This document shows positions 45,025 through 53,729 of a DNA stretch of 64,000 bases, one piece after another. How positions within the stretch are numbered: position 1 is the stretch's first letter; each line of letters opens with the position of its first letter. The position numbers and the translations under genes were made by a program. The DNA comes from Deltaproteobacteria bacterium (GTDB lineage Bacteria; Myxococcota_A; UBA9160; UBA4427): positions 44,748 through 108,747 of the forward strand of contig PBFW01000032.1 in assembly GCA_002719955.1 (NCBI GenBank). The letters run 5' to 3'. The notes below the pieces were generated by a model. It saw only the letters and a list, made by a program, of their open reading frames with translations, was not told the origin of the DNA and did no database searches.

Positions 45025-46388
45025 ATTCGATGGGGTGCGGTTCCGGGCTGAGGCGAGTGATTCCGGTGGGGCTCATGGTCGGCCTCTTCGCGGCGGGCGG
45101 GAGTCTGGCCAAGGATCTCGACGACGAGATGGGGCCGCTGCCCACGCTCGAGATTACGCCCGGGCGTTCGACCGCCTTTCGGGCGGCGGTTCTGCGTTTT
45201 CGCGCCGTCGGCCCCCCGGTCGGTGAGGAGCGGATCGATCAATTGCGCGAGGAGATCGAACGGGGGCTCGCCTTTTCGAGTGTGGTGCGGCCCCTTGATC
45301 ACGACGCCTATCTCGCTTCCGACCTGAGTCCGCCCCTCGAGCGGGGAAGCTTCGACTGTGAGAGTTGGAAGCAGAGCGGCGCGGATGCTTTGTTGGTGGG
45401 AGAGGTGAAGCGCGAAGGCGTGCGGTTGCGCGCCGACCTTCGGATCGTGGACGTGGGGCGATGTCGGGAACTCAAGACGGGGAATGTCGTCGGCGAACGC
45501 GATGGGCTCGAGTCGCTTGGTCGCACCATCGCGGACGAGACGGTAGAAGCGCTGACCGGTCTGCGCGGGGTGGCCTCGACGGAGATCGCCTTCATCTCGG
45601 ATCGTACGGGTCATCGCGAGCTCTACGTGATGTCGGCGGATGGCCGCGAACAGAGGCCCGCCACCGGCAGCCGCACGCTCAAGATGTTCCCGGAATGGAC
45701 ACCGGACGGGAAGGCGGTGCTCTATACGAATTATGATGGTGGGCAGCCCGCCCTGTCCATCACCTCGCGTACGCGAGAGATCACGGCGGGCCCGGTCCTG
45801 CGCGGCCTGCTCCGCGGCTTGCCCAAATACCGCGGGCGATTCGATCCCTCGGGTGAAGAGCTCGCGATGGTCTCGAGCGTCGACGGGGCGGCCGAGATCT
45901 TTCGCGTCAAGCGCAAGGGCAGCGAACCGCACCGGCTCACGAATAATTCCGCCATCGACATCTCGCCCTCCTGGTCGCCCGACGGCCGAGAGATCGTCTT
46001 CTGCTCGGATCGCAGCGGCTCCCCCCAGCTCTATCTGATGGATCGCGACGGCGGGAACCTGCGCCGGTTGACTTATACCGGCGCGTACAACACCTCGCCG
46101 GCCTGGTCCCCGGATGGTCGCTGGATCGCCTACGAGACCCGGGTCCGGGGTCAATTCGACGTCTGGTTGATCGACCCCTCGGGCCAGATCAATTTTCCGA
46201 TCGTCACGCACGCGCGCAGCGACGAGGCGCCTACCTGGTCTCCCGACGGCCGCAAGATCGCCTTCAGCTCGTCTCGAAGAGGGCGCTACGACCTCTACGT
46301 CATGGATTGGAATGGGGAGAACCTGCAGCGGCTGACCTCCCGATCGGGCAAGAATATCCAGCCCGATTGGGGGCCACAGGCGCCCTGA
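45021..46388 (+). CDS. tolB: TolB, periplasmic beta-propeller of the Tol system
   Basis: A 455-residue protein. GTG 45021 overlaps the tolA stop (ATG 45030 also possible). A signal segment (about 10-32) leads to an N-terminal alpha/beta domain (GADALLVGEVKREG) and a six-bladed WD40-like propeller with repeated DG-type blades: IAFISDRTGHRELYVMSADG, PSWSPDGREIVFCSDRSGSP, PAWSPDGRWIAYE and PTWSPDGRKIAFSSSRRG. TolB binds Pal, OmpA-type proteins and TolA. The usual next gene, pal, is absent here. Confidence 0.95.
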   Translation: MNSMGCGSGLRRVIPVGLMVGLFAAGGSLAKDLDDEMGPLPTLEITPGRSTAFRAAVLRFRAVGPPVGEERIDQLREEIERGLAFSSVVRPLDHDAYLASDLSPPLERGSFDCESWKQSGADALLVGEVKREGVRLRADLRIVDVGRCRELKTGNVVGERDGLESLGRTIADETVEALTGLRGVASTEIAFISDRTGHRELYVMSADGREQRPATGSRTLKMFPEWTPDGKAVLYTNYDGGQPALSITSRTREITAGPVLRGLLRGLPKYRGRFDPSGEELAMVSSVDGAAEIFRVKRKGSEPHRLTNNSAIDISPSWSPDGREIVFCSDRSGSPQLYLMDRDGGNLRRLTYTGAYNTSPAWSPDGRWIAYETRVRGQFDVWLIDPSGQINFPIVTHARSDEAPTWSPDGRKIAFSSSRRGRYDLYVMDWNGENLQRLTSRSGKNIQPDWGPQAP

Positions 46389-46558
46389 GAGCTGCGGCGG
46401 CGGGAAACGGAATCGGGGGAGTAGCTTTCGAATTGGCTGCTAAACTGCGCGCCCTCCGACGGCGCGCCGGGTGTCGAGGGGGGAGCGGAATGATGTGGGG
46501 TCCGAAGTCGATTTCGCAGCGATCCGAGGACTCGGGTCAGAGGTGGATAGAGAGTTCG

Positions 46559-47398
46559 ATGTCGAGGCAGGTCGATCGTCAATCCAAGCTGAGTTTTCCG
46601 GGGCGGAGAGGGTGGGGCGCCAGGCTCTTCGGTGGCGCACTCGTGGTCGTGGGTGTCCTCGCCTCGACGGGTTGCGTGACCCAGGGCGATTTCCTGCGCC
46701 TCAAGGAGCGGGTTGCGGAGCATCAACAGGCGACATCGAACGAACCCGATCCCTTCGCGCGCATCGCCCAGCTCTCCAGCGACGTCGAAGCCCTTCGTCA
46801 GGAGCTTCGCGACGTCCAGGGCGAGCTCGAATTGGCTCGCAAGGAAGCGGCGGACGCGCTCGTAGAGGTCCGTCGAACGCGGACCGCCCTGGCCGAGAGC
46901 GGCGCCGAGGCCTCTTCCGCGGACCCCGAGGTCGGAGCCGAAGCGGGCGACGAGAGCGAGCCGATCGCCGCCGCATTGGCGGAATCGCGCGCCGGGTCCG
47001 GTGCCTCCCCCGATCAGGAGCTGGCGGGATATCAGGAGGCGCTCGATGCCTGGCGCCAGGACGATTTCGTGGGATGCATCGATCTCTTTACGAGTTTTCT
47101 TCAGAAGCACCCGACTTCGGGGTACAGCGATGACGCCGCCTATTGGCTGGCGGATTGCTACTACAAGAACGACGAATTCAAGCGCGCCGTCGTTCGCTTC
47201 AACGCGGTCGTGAGCGTCTATCCCGACAGTCCGAAGGCACCCGATGCGCTCTACCGACAGGGTGAGTCATTGCTCAAGCTTGGGCCCAAATTTCACAAAG
47301 CGGCGCGAACGGTCTTCAAGAAGGTTCGGAAGGATTACCCGGAATCCGAACGCGCTGTGGAGGCCGCGAGACAATTGGAGCGTCTGGGGGCGGGCTAG
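46559..47398 (+). CDS. cpoB: CpoB/YbgF-like coiled-coil TPR lipoprotein
   Basis: About 279 residues from ATG 46559. An in-frame ATG at 46490 has a stronger ribosome site but would give an unusually long N-terminus. A basic start and hydrophobic segment end in a lipobox-like ASTGC. A coiled coil (about 65-110, RIAQLSSDVEALRQELRDV) leads to a TPR domain ending the protein: YQEALDAWRQDDFVGCIDLF, DDAAYWLADCYYKNDEFKR and ALYRQGESLLKLG. CpoB links outer-membrane constriction with wall synthesis. E. coli CpoB is not lipidated, so the lipobox is a difference. Confidence 0.88.
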   Translation: MSRQVDRQSKLSFPGRRGWGARLFGGALVVVGVLASTGCVTQGDFLRLKERVAEHQQATSNEPDPFARIAQLSSDVEALRQELRDVQGELELARKEAADALVEVRRTRTALAESGAEASSADPEVGAEAGDESEPIAAALAESRAGSGASPDQELAGYQEALDAWRQDDFVGCIDLFTSFLQKHPTSGYSDDAAYWLADCYYKNDEFKRAVVRFNAVVSVYPDSPKAPDALYRQGESLLKLGPKFHKAARTVFKKVRKDYPESERAVEAARQLERLGAG

Positions 47399-47541
47399 AG
47401 CCCGGGCAGCCGGATGAGGCATGAGATGAGCACCCGCTGGGGCCACGAACCGCGAACCCCGACGGTCGAAACGAGTTGATCGGCAGGGGCGCGGACTTTC
47501 GAGCCCGAGGTCGACCGCCGAAACAGGGATGGAGCGAAGCG

Positions 47542-47904
47542 TTGAAGAAGCGTGACATGGCGAAGTTCAAGAAGATCCTCGAAGGGCAGCGTGACGAGCT
47601 CGTGGGGAATGCTCAAAAGACGCTTTCGGGCGATATCCATCTCGATCCCGACGATTTCCCCGATGAGATCGATGCTGCTTCGTCGGAGATGAACCTCGCC
47701 TTCCAGGGGCGACTCCGCGAGCGAGAGCGCGGATTGATCAGCAAGATCGAGCAGGCGCTCACGAAGATCGAGGAGGGGATCTACGGCGAGTGCGAGAGCT
47801 GTGGCGAACAGATCTCGCTTAAGCGTATTCAAGCGCGGCCGGTCGCAGAACTCTGCATCGACTGCAAGGCCGAACAAGAGGCGATCGAGCGGCGGAACAC
47901 CTGA
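47542..47904 (+). CDS. dksA: DksA/TraR family zinc-finger transcription factor
   Basis: A 120-residue protein. TTG 47542 has GGAG seven bases upstream; ATG 47557 is the alternative. A helical coiled coil (about 10-75, ending ISKIEQALTKIEEGIYG) precedes the zinc finger CESCG...CIDC. The coiled-coil tip carries acidic residues (DPDDFPDEIDAASSEMN). DksA-type proteins enter the RNA polymerase secondary channel and work with ppGpp. Upstream of tsaD. Confidence 0.92.
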   Translation: MKKRDMAKFKKILEGQRDELVGNAQKTLSGDIHLDPDDFPDEIDAASSEMNLAFQGRLRERERGLISKIEQALTKIEEGIYGECESCGEQISLKRIQARPVAELCIDCKAEQEAIERRNT

Positions 47905-47980
47905 GCGGGCGCGCGCTTCCCGCTCTTCATCGTCGTCTTTCGACTCTTTTCGCTCGAGGCGCGCCGACGGGGAGTGATCC

Positions 47981-49084
47981 GTGATCGCCCAGGCTTCTCG
48001 ATCCGATTCGCTTCCAGAGGCGCCTCTCGTATTGGGGATCGAGAGTTCCTGTGATGAGATGGCGGCGGCGGTCTTGCGTTCTGGACGCACGATCGTCTCG
48101 AGCGCCATCCACGGTCAGGCAGGGGTGCATGCGCCCTACGGTGGCGTGGTTCCCGAACTCGCGAGTCGGGATCATGTGCGCGCCGTTTCCCACGTCGTCG
48201 AAGCCGCGCTCCATGAGGCGGGTCTGGCACCCGCGGACCTCGATGGCCTCGCGGTGACGGCGGGTCCCGGGCTGGTCGGTTCGCTGCTGGTCGGGCTCTC
48301 CTTCGCCAAGGCCTTTGCCTACGCCAATGGGCTGCCTTTCGTGGGTGTCCACCATCTCATGGGACATCTCGTCGCGGCCGAGGTCGCCGGTGGGGAGGAT
48401 CTCGCGCCGCCCTACGTCGGCCTGGTCGTCTCGGGTGGGCACACCGCGCTCTATCGCGTCGGCGAAGAAGCCCTTCCCCTGCAACTCGGTGAAACTCGCG
48501 ATGACGCGGCGGGGGAGGCCTTCGACAAGGTGGCCAAGCTGCTGGGTCTCGCTTACCCGGGCGGTCCGGCCATTTCGAAACTCGCGCAGCAGGGCGATCC
48601 GCGGGCGGTCGATCTGCCCCGGCCCATGAGCAAACGCGCGGGGCTCGATTTTTCCTACAGCGGATTGAAGACGGCGGTCTCCGTGGAAATCACGCGCCGG
48701 GGCGGGCTCGAATCGCTCGACGAATCCGAGCGCGCCGACCTGGCCGCTTCCTTCGAGGCCGCGGTCGCCGAGAGTCTGGTCGCGCGGGCCGTTCGGGCGA
48801 TGCGCCAGGAGAGTGCGAAGCGGATCGCGGTCGTCGGCGGGGTCGCGGCGAATGGCCGGTTGCGGAGCGAGATGCATCGGGCCGGGGCGCGCGAAGGCTT
48901 CGAGGCGATCTTTCCCCCGATGGAATTGTGCACGGACAACGCGGTCATGATCGCCGCGGCGGGAACGCGGCTGCTCGAACGCGGTGTGCGCGACGACCTG
49001 TCGCTCGAAGCCTTTTCGCGGGTGCCGATCGGAGAGGCCCCCTGGCGAGCGTCCGAGTCGGCGGCCCCCGGGTCGCTCGGGTGA
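47981..49084 (+). CDS. tsaD: tRNA threonylcarbamoyladenosine synthase subunit TsaD
   Basis: A 367-residue Kae1/TsaD protein that transfers threonylcarbamoyl to adenosine 37 of ANN-decoding tRNAs. GTG 47981 has GGGGAG upstream. Signatures: GIESSCDEMAAAVL, the metal motif VHHLMGH, LVVSGGHTALY, RDDAAGEAFDKVAKLLGL and VVGGVAANGRLR. Length is usual. The stop overlaps the rsmA start. Confidence 0.96.
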   Translation: MIAQASRSDSLPEAPLVLGIESSCDEMAAAVLRSGRTIVSSAIHGQAGVHAPYGGVVPELASRDHVRAVSHVVEAALHEAGLAPADLDGLAVTAGPGLVGSLLVGLSFAKAFAYANGLPFVGVHHLMGHLVAAEVAGGEDLAPPYVGLVVSGGHTALYRVGEEALPLQLGETRDDAAGEAFDKVAKLLGLAYPGGPAISKLAQQGDPRAVDLPRPMSKRAGLDFSYSGLKTAVSVEITRRGGLESLDESERADLAASFEAAVAESLVARAVRAMRQESAKRIAVVGGVAANGRLRSEMHRAGAREGFEAIFPPMELCTDNAVMIAAAGTRLLERGVRDDLSLEAFSRVPIGEAPWRASESAAPGSLG

Positions 49085-49977
49085 CGCCGGGCGAATTGCG
49101 CGCGCTCCTCGATCGCCATGGCCTGCGCCTCTCGCGCGACCTGGGACAGAATTTTCTGATCGATCCCGCCGTCGCAGATGACCTGGCCCGACGCGCGGGC
49201 GCGAGCGAGGGCGATCTCGTGATCGAGGTCGGAACCGGGCTCGGCGTCCTGACGCGCGCGTTGGCGGCCCGGGCCGATCGCGTGCGCAGCGTCGAGATCG
49301 ATTCGGGGCTCGTGCGCGCGCTGCGCGAGGAGTCGCTGCTGCCGGAGAATGTGGAACTCGTGCACGCCGATGCGCGGGAAATCGATTGGGATGGCTGGCT
49401 GCGGGAGGTTGGGCAGCCGGTTCGCGTCATCGCAAATCTCCCCTATTCCGTCGCGACTCCGCTTCTCCGGCGGCTTCTCGACCTGCGCGACGGGCTCGAG
49501 GACTGGTCGGTGATGATCCAGACGGAGGTTGCGGAGCGCCTCGTGGCGGACACGGGCGAGCGGGCCTATGGATCGTTCACGGTGCTCCATCGTCTGGCGG
49601 CCGACGTCGAACCCCTCGCTCGGCTCGCGCCGGGGCGCTTTTTCCCCAGACCGAAGGTCGACTCGAGCTTCATCCGGGTCTGGCCCCGCGCGAAGAGTCC
49701 GCTTGGCGAGGGCGAGCTCGAGCGCGTCGAGCGCCTGGTTCGCGCGGCCTTCTCCCAGCGCCGCAAGCGAGTGACGAACGGGCTCGCGCGGATCGCCGAG
49801 CGGACCTGGCCCGAAGTCGACAAGGCGGGTCAGCGAGAGGCCCTCGAGGCGCTGTTGGAAAAGGTTGGAATCGATTCCGGCGTTCGCCCGGAGCGGATCG
49901 AACCGGAGGGCTGGCTCGCCTTGGCGCGGGCGCTCGATTCCGCCGTGCCCGGGACCCTGGAGCAGGTGGATGACTGA
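49081..49977 (+). CDS. rsmA: 16S rRNA dimethyladenosine transferase RsmA (KsgA)
   Basis: A 298-residue SAM-dependent enzyme that dimethylates A1518/A1519 of 16S rRNA. GTG 49081 overlaps tsaD. Signatures: RLSRDLGQNFLIDP, the SAM loop VIEVGTGLGVLTRAL, the catalytic VIANLPYSVATPLL and the C-terminal RFFPRPKVDSSFI and FSQRRKRVTNGL. Coupled tightly to tsaD upstream and a small unknown gene downstream. Confidence 0.95.
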   Translation: MTPGELRALLDRHGLRLSRDLGQNFLIDPAVADDLARRAGASEGDLVIEVGTGLGVLTRALAARADRVRSVEIDSGLVRALREESLLPENVELVHADAREIDWDGWLREVGQPVRVIANLPYSVATPLLRRLLDLRDGLEDWSVMIQTEVAERLVADTGERAYGSFTVLHRLAADVEPLARLAPGRFFPRPKVDSSFIRVWPRAKSPLGEGELERVERLVRAAFSQRRKRVTNGLARIAERTWPEVDKAGQREALEALLEKVGIDSGVRPERIEPEGWLALARALDSAVPGTLEQVDD

Positions 49978-50278
49978 AATCGGGATGGAGGCGCGGGATC
50001 TGCTCGCGGTCCTGCTCGAGCTGGCCGAGGCCGCGGAGCTCGAGGTCCGGGTGCTCTCCGCAGTGGCGAAGGTGCAGGATTTCTCCCCGACGGAGAGTGC
50101 GGCTTGTCGCGTAGGGGCCCGAATCTGGGTGGTTTTATCGCCGGACGATCCGGTCGATCATCAGGCCGAGATCCTTGCGGGTGCACTCTCGCGCTTTCGC
50201 TCGGATTTTCTGGAGGCCCGCTTCGTGGCGCCCGCGGTCCGCGATTTCATCGAGCGCGTTGACCCATCGGGACGTTGA
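49970..50278 (+). CDS. Hypothetical small protein following rsmA
   Basis: A 102-residue protein whose ATG (49970) lies eight bases inside rsmA and is preceded by GGAGCAGG. It has an alpha/beta look (LLAVLLELAEAAELEVRVLS, GARIWVVLSPDD, FLEARFVAPAVRDFIERV) with no recognised domain. Two cues favour it being real: the coupling to rsmA and the balanced composition. Confidence 0.65.
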   Translation: MTEIGMEARDLLAVLLELAEAAELEVRVLSAVAKVQDFSPTESAACRVGARIWVVLSPDDPVDHQAEILAGALSRFRSDFLEARFVAPAVRDFIERVDPSGR

Positions 50279-50437
50279 AACTAGAATCAACGGCCTCGAG
50301 GGGCACCGCAAGTCGCGGGCTCCATCGTCAACCGCCCGGGCTACTTCTCGCCCCCGACTCTTCCGAAGTTTCTTGGAGACTTCTCGTCGAGATCGGGGAA
50401 TCGATCAACGGCCCTTAGAATTGAAAGCGTTCCTCAG

Positions 50438-50485
50438 ATCACCCGATTCCCGCTTGGATCCCATTGGGACTGAGACGGAGGTGAT
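50438..50485 (+). ncRNA. RNA motif upstream of panB, copy 1 (candidate pan motif)
   Basis: Outer stem ATCACC (50438-50443) pairs with GGTGAT (50480-50485). Inside is an internal loop with CGATT on the 5' side (50444-50448) and TGAGACGGA on the 3' side (50471-50479), then a short inner stem CCC/GGG. A second copy with the same loop sequences follows 79 bases later. Deltaproteobacteria are known to carry a pan RNA motif ahead of pantothenate genes, often in tandem; identity with that motif is inferred from context and architecture. Confidence 0.6.
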
Positions 50486-50510
50486 TGGTAGCTTTTGTCG
50501 ATGCCCCCAG

Positions 50511-50579
50511 CAGCGAGTGCCCCGATTGGCCCCTGGCCGAGCGGGCGCGTAACGGGGGCCGAGACCGAAAGTGGCGCTG
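50511..50579 (+). ncRNA. RNA motif upstream of panB, copy 2 (candidate pan motif)
   Basis: Stems: CAGC (50511-50514) with GCTG (50576-50579), GCC (50519-50521) with GGC (50573-50575), and GGCCCC (50528-50533) with GGGGCC (50555-50560). The internal loop carries CGATT (50523-50527) on the 5' side and CGAGACCGA (50560-50568) on the 3' side, almost identical to copy 1 while the stems differ. Conserved loops with different stem sequences are what a structured RNA predicts. Confidence 0.6.
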
Positions 50580-50630
50580 GATGAGCAGGCTGGAGTGTCC
50601 CTCCGGATCCGCGCCCCCAGGCCAAACCGC

Positions 50631-50670
50631 CGCCTCCGGATGATCATCCGAGAGGCGTTTTTTTGTTTTT
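50631..50670 (+). terminator. Intrinsic terminator between the RNA motifs and panB
   Basis: Stem CGCCTC (50631-50636) pairs with GAGGCG (50652-50657). The intervening CGGATGATCATCCG is itself a perfect palindrome that extends the stem, and a run TTTTTTTGTTTTT follows (50658-50670). This is the strongest intrinsic terminator in the window. It lies 60 bases upstream of the panB ATG, so it would stop a leader transcript before panBCD: an attenuator arrangement. Copy 2 of the RNA motif ends 51 bases before it. Confidence 0.85.
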
Positions 50671-50730
50671 GGGCTGGGCAATCGTCGTTCAAGCGGCCGG
50701 GAGAAGATAAGAGATAGGAGACATTCCCCC

Positions 50731-51561
50731 ATGTCCACCGTCACCACGGCTTCCGCTTCACGCGAACATCGCATCACCGTCCGATCCCTGGCCTCGCGCA
50801 AGGGCAGGGGCGAACCCTTCACGATGCTGACGACCTATGACTTCACCTTTGCCCGGATCTTCGATGAGGCGGGCGTCGATGTCCTCCTGGTCGGGGATTC
50901 ACTCGCCAACGTCGTTCAGGGCTGCGACACGACACTTCCGGTGACCCTGGACGAAATGACCTACCACACGCGCATGGTCTGCCGCGGTGTGCGCAGGGCA
51001 TTGGTCGTCGCGGATATGCCCTTCGGTTCGTTTCAGGTCGGGCCGGAAGACGCCCTGCGATCCGCGATTCAGCTGATCAAGGAGGGTGGGGCAAACGCCG
51101 TGAAACTCGAGGGCGGGGTCGACGTCGCCGATTCGATTCGGCGCATCGTCTCGGCGAAGATCCCCGTCATGGCGCATGTCGGTCTGACTCCCCAATCGGT
51201 GAACGAGATGGGCGGTTACCGCGTTCAGGGTCGCGGCGACGAGGGTCGCCACCGGGTGATCGAAGATGCGCTCGCGGTCGAGGCCGCGGGGGCATTCGCG
51301 GTCGTTCTCGAAGGCATCCCCAAAGAATTGGGGCGGGAGATCACGCAGCGTCTTTCGATTCCGACAATCGGGATCGGCGCGGGTGTTCACTGTGACGCGC
51401 AGGTGCTCGTGATGCACGACCTGCTCGGGCTGAACGATTGGACGCCATCGTTCGTCAAGCAATACGCGAGCCTCGGACAACAGGCCTCGAAGGCGGCGCG
51501 TAATTACATCGACGAAGTGGCCAATCGAAAATTCCCCGACGAGGAACATTCGTACACCTGA
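50731..51561 (+). CDS. panB: 3-methyl-2-oxobutanoate hydroxymethyltransferase
   Basis: A 276-residue TIM-barrel enzyme making ketopantoate from alpha-ketoisovalerate, the first step of pantothenate synthesis. Signatures: TMLTTYDFTFARIFDEAGVD, LVGDSLANVVQG, ADMPFGSFQ, VKLEGG and GIGAGVHCDAQVLVMHDLLG. TAGGAGA precedes the ATG. It begins the panB-panC-panD operon behind the leader RNA and terminator. Confidence 0.97.
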   Translation: MSTVTTASASREHRITVRSLASRKGRGEPFTMLTTYDFTFARIFDEAGVDVLLVGDSLANVVQGCDTTLPVTLDEMTYHTRMVCRGVRRALVVADMPFGSFQVGPEDALRSAIQLIKEGGANAVKLEGGVDVADSIRRIVSAKIPVMAHVGLTPQSVNEMGGYRVQGRGDEGRHRVIEDALAVEAAGAFAVVLEGIPKELGREITQRLSIPTIGIGAGVHCDAQVLVMHDLLGLNDWTPSFVKQYASLGQQASKAARNYIDEVANRKFPDEEHSYT

Positions 51562-51613
51562 CGCGCGGTTCTTGTCGGGCGTGACAGGTGGCTGATCCGA
51601 GATCGAGGAATTC

Positions 51614-52513
51614 ATGATGCTGACCATCGAATCCAGAAGGGAACTTCAGGCCTGGTCGGACGGCGAACGCGCTGCCGGTCGGTGTGTCGCCCTCGTTCCG
51701 ACGATGGGTGCACTCCACGCGGGTCACCTCTCGCTCGTCGAGACGGCGAGGTTGCGGGCCGATCGAGTCGTCGTCTCGATCTTCGTGAATCCGACCCAAT
51801 TCAATGATTCGAAGGATTTCGACGCCTACCCGCGTCCGATGGAGGTGGATCTTGCCGCCTGCCGAAGCGCGGGGGTCGATGTCGTCTGGGCGCCGCGTGC
51901 GGAGGAACTCTATCCCGCAGGCGCCGCGAGCTGGGTCGATGTGGAGGGGCTCTCGGAGCCGCTCTGCGGCGGCAACCGTCCGGGGCATTTCCGGGGCGTG
52001 ACGACCGTCGTGACGAAACTCTTTCTGGCCGCTCGTCCGCACGTCGCGGTCTTCGGTGAGAAGGATTTTCAACAGCTCACCGTGATCCGTCGGATGGCGG
52101 AGGACCTCGGTTTCGGGATCGAAATCCTGGGTGCTCCGACCCTGCGCGAGTCCGATGGACTCGCGCTCTGGAGCCGCAATGTCCACCTGGGCGCGAAGGC
52201 CCGGGAACAGGCGATTCGGATCTTCGAGAGCCTCGCATTGGCCGAGTCCCTGCTCGCACGAGGCGAGCGGTCCACAGCGACGATCCTCGAAGCGGTCCAC
52301 AAGAAGCTCGGCGAAGCGACGCTTGCGAGCATCGATTACGCCGAGTTGCGAGATCCGGCGAGCCTCGAACTCATCGCGGAGGCAGTCGAGGGGCCCACCC
52401 TTCTCGCGATCGCTCTTCAATTCGAACCCGACCGCAGCGTTGGGCGCGACGCCGCGGAAGGCCTGCGCGGCGAGCGGGTTCGGCTCATCGACAATCGTGT
52501 GCTCATCCCATAG
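51614..52513 (+). CDS. panC: Pantothenate synthetase
   Basis: A 299-residue ligase joining pantoate and beta-alanine. The ATP-binding signature PTMGALHAGHLSLVE is near residue 32; other motifs are IFVNPTQFNDSKDFDAYPR, FGEKDFQQLTVIRRM and LRESDGLALWSRN. Length is typical. It takes beta-alanine from the panD product and ketopantoate derivatives from the panB route. Confidence 0.97.
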   Translation: MMLTIESRRELQAWSDGERAAGRCVALVPTMGALHAGHLSLVETARLRADRVVVSIFVNPTQFNDSKDFDAYPRPMEVDLAACRSAGVDVVWAPRAEELYPAGAASWVDVEGLSEPLCGGNRPGHFRGVTTVVTKLFLAARPHVAVFGEKDFQQLTVIRRMAEDLGFGIEILGAPTLRESDGLALWSRNVHLGAKAREQAIRIFESLALAESLLARGERSTATILEAVHKKLGEATLASIDYAELRDPASLELIAEAVEGPTLLAIALQFEPDRSVGRDAAEGLRGERVRLIDNRVLIP

Positions 52514-52588
52514 TCGTCGACTCGGGAGAACGCATTTCCATTCGGGCCGCAGATCCGGCCACCAGGTTCCCAGGAGACCCCCACCACC

Positions 52589-52945
52589 ATGATCCGCCAT
52601 CTACTCAAGTCGAAGATTCACCGAGCCACCGTGACCGAGGCGAACGTCGAATACGAGGGTTCCGTAACGATCGACAGCGACCTTCTGGATGCGGCCGATA
52701 TGCTCCCCTACGAGCGTGTAGACATCTGGAACTGCACCAACGGCAACCGCCTCACGACCTACGTGATCGAGGGCGAGCGCGGCGCGGGTCAGATCTGCAT
52801 CAACGGCGCCGCCGCACACCTGATGAAGCCCGGCGACTTCGTCATCATTGCCAGCTGGGCGGATCTTTCCGATACCGAGGCGCGGGACTTCGAGGCCAGG
52901 CGCATCTTCGTCGACGGGGAGAACCAGATTCGCCCCCCCCGATAG
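52589..52945 (+). CDS. panD: Aspartate 1-decarboxylase
   Basis: A 118-residue pyruvoyl enzyme precursor making beta-alanine from aspartate. The self-cleavage site Gly24-Ser25 is visible in [12 protein letters not shown]; Ser25 becomes the pyruvoyl group. Also [20 protein letters not shown] and [15 protein letters not shown] lies upstream. The panBCD order makes a complete unit for pantothenate apart from ketopantoate reductase (panE), which is not here. Confidence 0.97.
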   Translation: MIRHLLKSKIHRATVTEANVEYEGSVTIDSDLLDAADMLPYERVDIWNCTNGNRLTTYVIEGERGAGQICINGAAAHLMKPGDFVIIASWADLSDTEARDFEARRIFVDGENQIRPPR

Positions 52946-53046
52946 GGCGTTGGAATCGCGTGGCGGTCGACGCGAGAGCGGACCGATCGGACCTTCGCCC
53001 CCTCAGCGGGGCGCCTCGCCGAAGCGTTCGGCTACTCTCCGTCGCC

Positions 53047-53547
53047 ATGGCGAAGTCGGGCAAGAAAAAGGAAGATCGGGTCGATTCCGAGGGGCGATGG
53101 GTCGTCGCCACGAATCGTCGCGCCCGTTTCGACTACGAGATCGTGGATACCTGGGAAGCCGGAATCCAATTGATGGGTCCCGAGGTCAAGAGCCTCCGGG
53201 ACGGTCGTTGTAATCTCGGAGACGCTTTCGGGACCGTCTTTCGCGGGGAGGCCTGGCTCGAAAAGATGCATATCTCTGCCTACGAGCCGGCGACCCGAGC
53301 CAATCCGACCGACCCCCAGCGCCGCCGAAAGCTTCTCCTCCACCGTTCGGAGATCGATCGCCTGGACGGCCGTATCCACGAGAAGGGGTTGACCCTCGTG
53401 CCCTTGACCGTCTATTTCCGGCAGGGCCGCGCAAAGGTCGAACTGGCGCTGGCCCGCGGAAAGCATCGCCACGACAAACGTGAGACGATCAAGCGCCGAG
53501 AGGGCGACCGTGAGGCCCGGCGCGCGATGCGCCGGCACACGCGTTAG
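53047..53547 (+). CDS. smpB: SsrA-binding protein SmpB
   Basis: A 166-residue partner of tmRNA in rescuing stalled ribosomes. Signatures: NRRARFDYEIVDTWEAGIQL, GPEVKSLRDGRCNL, HISAYEPATRANPTDPQRRR and the C-terminal basic tail REARRAMRRHTR that occupies the mRNA channel. The tmRNA gene is about 9 kb downstream in this window. Confidence 0.97.
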   Translation: MAKSGKKKEDRVDSEGRWVVATNRRARFDYEIVDTWEAGIQLMGPEVKSLRDGRCNLGDAFGTVFRGEAWLEKMHISAYEPATRANPTDPQRRRKLLLHRSEIDRLDGRIHEKGLTLVPLTVYFRQGRAKVELALARGKHRHDKRETIKRREGDREARRAMRRHTR

Positions 53548-53576
53548 GCCAATTTTGCGCGGGGCCCAGGAAAACT

Positions 53577-53729
53577 ACGGAACGCGAGGCCTACCGGGTT
53601 CAGGTCCCCACGGCTTACGTCCGCCAGATCAACGCGGCCATGCGCGAGAAATATGCTCGCGCCGATCAGTTGATTTCGACGAGCCACGACGATGACGAGG
53701 TGGTTGCGATCCGGCTCTCGCGTCCCTAG
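53577..53729 (+). other. Orphan small reading frame with coding character but no standard start
   Basis: The frame ending TAG at 53727-53729 reads EREAYRVQVPTAYVRQINAA, then MREKYARADQLISTSHDDDE and VVAIRLSRP: well-mixed residues unlike a shadow frame. Its only ATG is at 53640, leaving 29 residues. Upstream an ACG at 53577 sits five bases after AGGA where a start would be expected, giving 50 residues. It may use a rare ACG start, carry a start-codon mutation, or be the tail of a decayed gene. Confidence 0.4.
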
